A stretch of 6,569 nt of DNA from JAABYT01 sp041581935. GTDB lineage: Bacteria; Pseudomonadota; Gammaproteobacteria; HK1. The notes under the pieces are model-generated. The model did not search any database, had not been told where the DNA came from, and saw nothing but the letters and a program-made list of their open reading frames with translations. Below are positions 6,403 to 6,569 of the stretch, piece by piece. Location: positions 1-6,569 of the forward strand of contig JBFICP010000185.1 in NCBI GenBank assembly GCA_041581935.1. The letters are read 5' to 3'. Numbering within the stretch: position 1 is the first letter of the stretch; each line of letters starts with the position of its first letter. A program made the position numbers and the translations under genes.

Positions 6403-6569
6403 ATGCACTACGTGGATAGCTACTACAGTCGCACCATGACGCCGGGAGCAGCGCACCCGGCGCTCGACGGCGCCATCGATACCGAGGTCTGCGTGGTCGG
6501 CGGGGGACTCGCCGGACTCGCCACGGCGCTCGGACTGCGCGAGCGCGGCGTCGATGTGGTTCTGCTGGA
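6403..6569 (+). CDS. FAD-dependent oxidoreductase (DAO / gamma-glutamylputrescine oxidase type), N-terminal fragment
   Basis: From the ATG at 6403, 55 full codons are present before the window ends. The start MHYVDSYYSRTM is typical of the amine-oxidising DAO relatives near PuuB. It is followed by a spacer with HPALDGAID and the FAD-binding Rossmann turn VCVVGGGLAGLATALGL (29-45), with the dinucleotide signature Gly33, Gly35 and Gly38; the strand VDVVLL (50-55) should lead to the ribose-binding Glu just at the edge. Such enzymes oxidise a C-N bond of an amine or N-substituted amino acid with oxygen or a quinone, releasing an aldehyde or imine. The substrate cannot be known from this piece. 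A GGGGGAG run (6380-6386) lies 16 bases upstream, too far for an ideal Shine-Dalgarno. A TTG at 6358 is in frame but the extension has no family resemblance. Confidence 0.82.
   Translation, partial: MHYVDSYYSRTMTPGAAHPALDGAIDTEVCVVGGGLAGLATALGLRERGVDVVLL

Overview
The window is a compact, high-GC, gene-dense stretch of bacterial chromosome. GTG and TTG starts, short intergenic gaps and protein families typical of Pseudomonadota (Proteobacteria) suggest that phylum; the genus cannot be told from the sequence. I see no RNA gene, insertion sequence, CRISPR array, phage gene or tandem repeat. The content is catabolic enzymes for small organic molecules, two of them cut by the window edges.

Layout, left to right. 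(1) A minus-strand amidohydrolase (TRZ/ATZ-type) of which only the N-terminus lies here. (2) A divergent gap holding an 8-bp-arm inverted repeat and a plausible plus-strand promoter. (3) A plus-strand M24-fold gene that closely resembles the DMSP lyase DddP, overlapping by 4 bases (3) a D-2-hydroxyacid dehydrogenase; these two form an operon. (4) A convergent gap with a long interrupted inverted repeat. (5) A minus-strand class V aminotransferase of the serine/alanine-glyoxylate type. (6) A divergent gap with a GTATAC-centred palindromic element. (7) A plus-strand thiamine-diphosphate (ThDP) 2-oxoacid decarboxylase resembling AruI and the acetolactate synthase superfamily. (8) A minus-strand HAD-family phosphatase, convergent with (7). 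(9) The first 55 codons of a plus-strand FAD-dependent oxidoreductase of the DAO / gamma-glutamylputrescine oxidase type.

How they may work together (inference): the aminotransferase would make a 2-oxoacid, the divergent ThDP enzyme would decarboxylate a 2-oxoacid to an aldehyde, and the D-2-hydroxyacid dehydrogenase would reduce a 2-oxoacid to a hydroxyacid. With the flanking amine oxidase and deaminase-type amidohydrolase, the region looks like an amino acid/amine and possibly organosulfur catabolic neighbourhood. The most notable point is the DddP-like gene, which keeps every metal ligand and the catalytic aspartate I recall for DddP, but is translationally coupled to a dehydrogenase rather than to known acrylate-handling genes. 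I found no clear sign of a wholly new kind of system.
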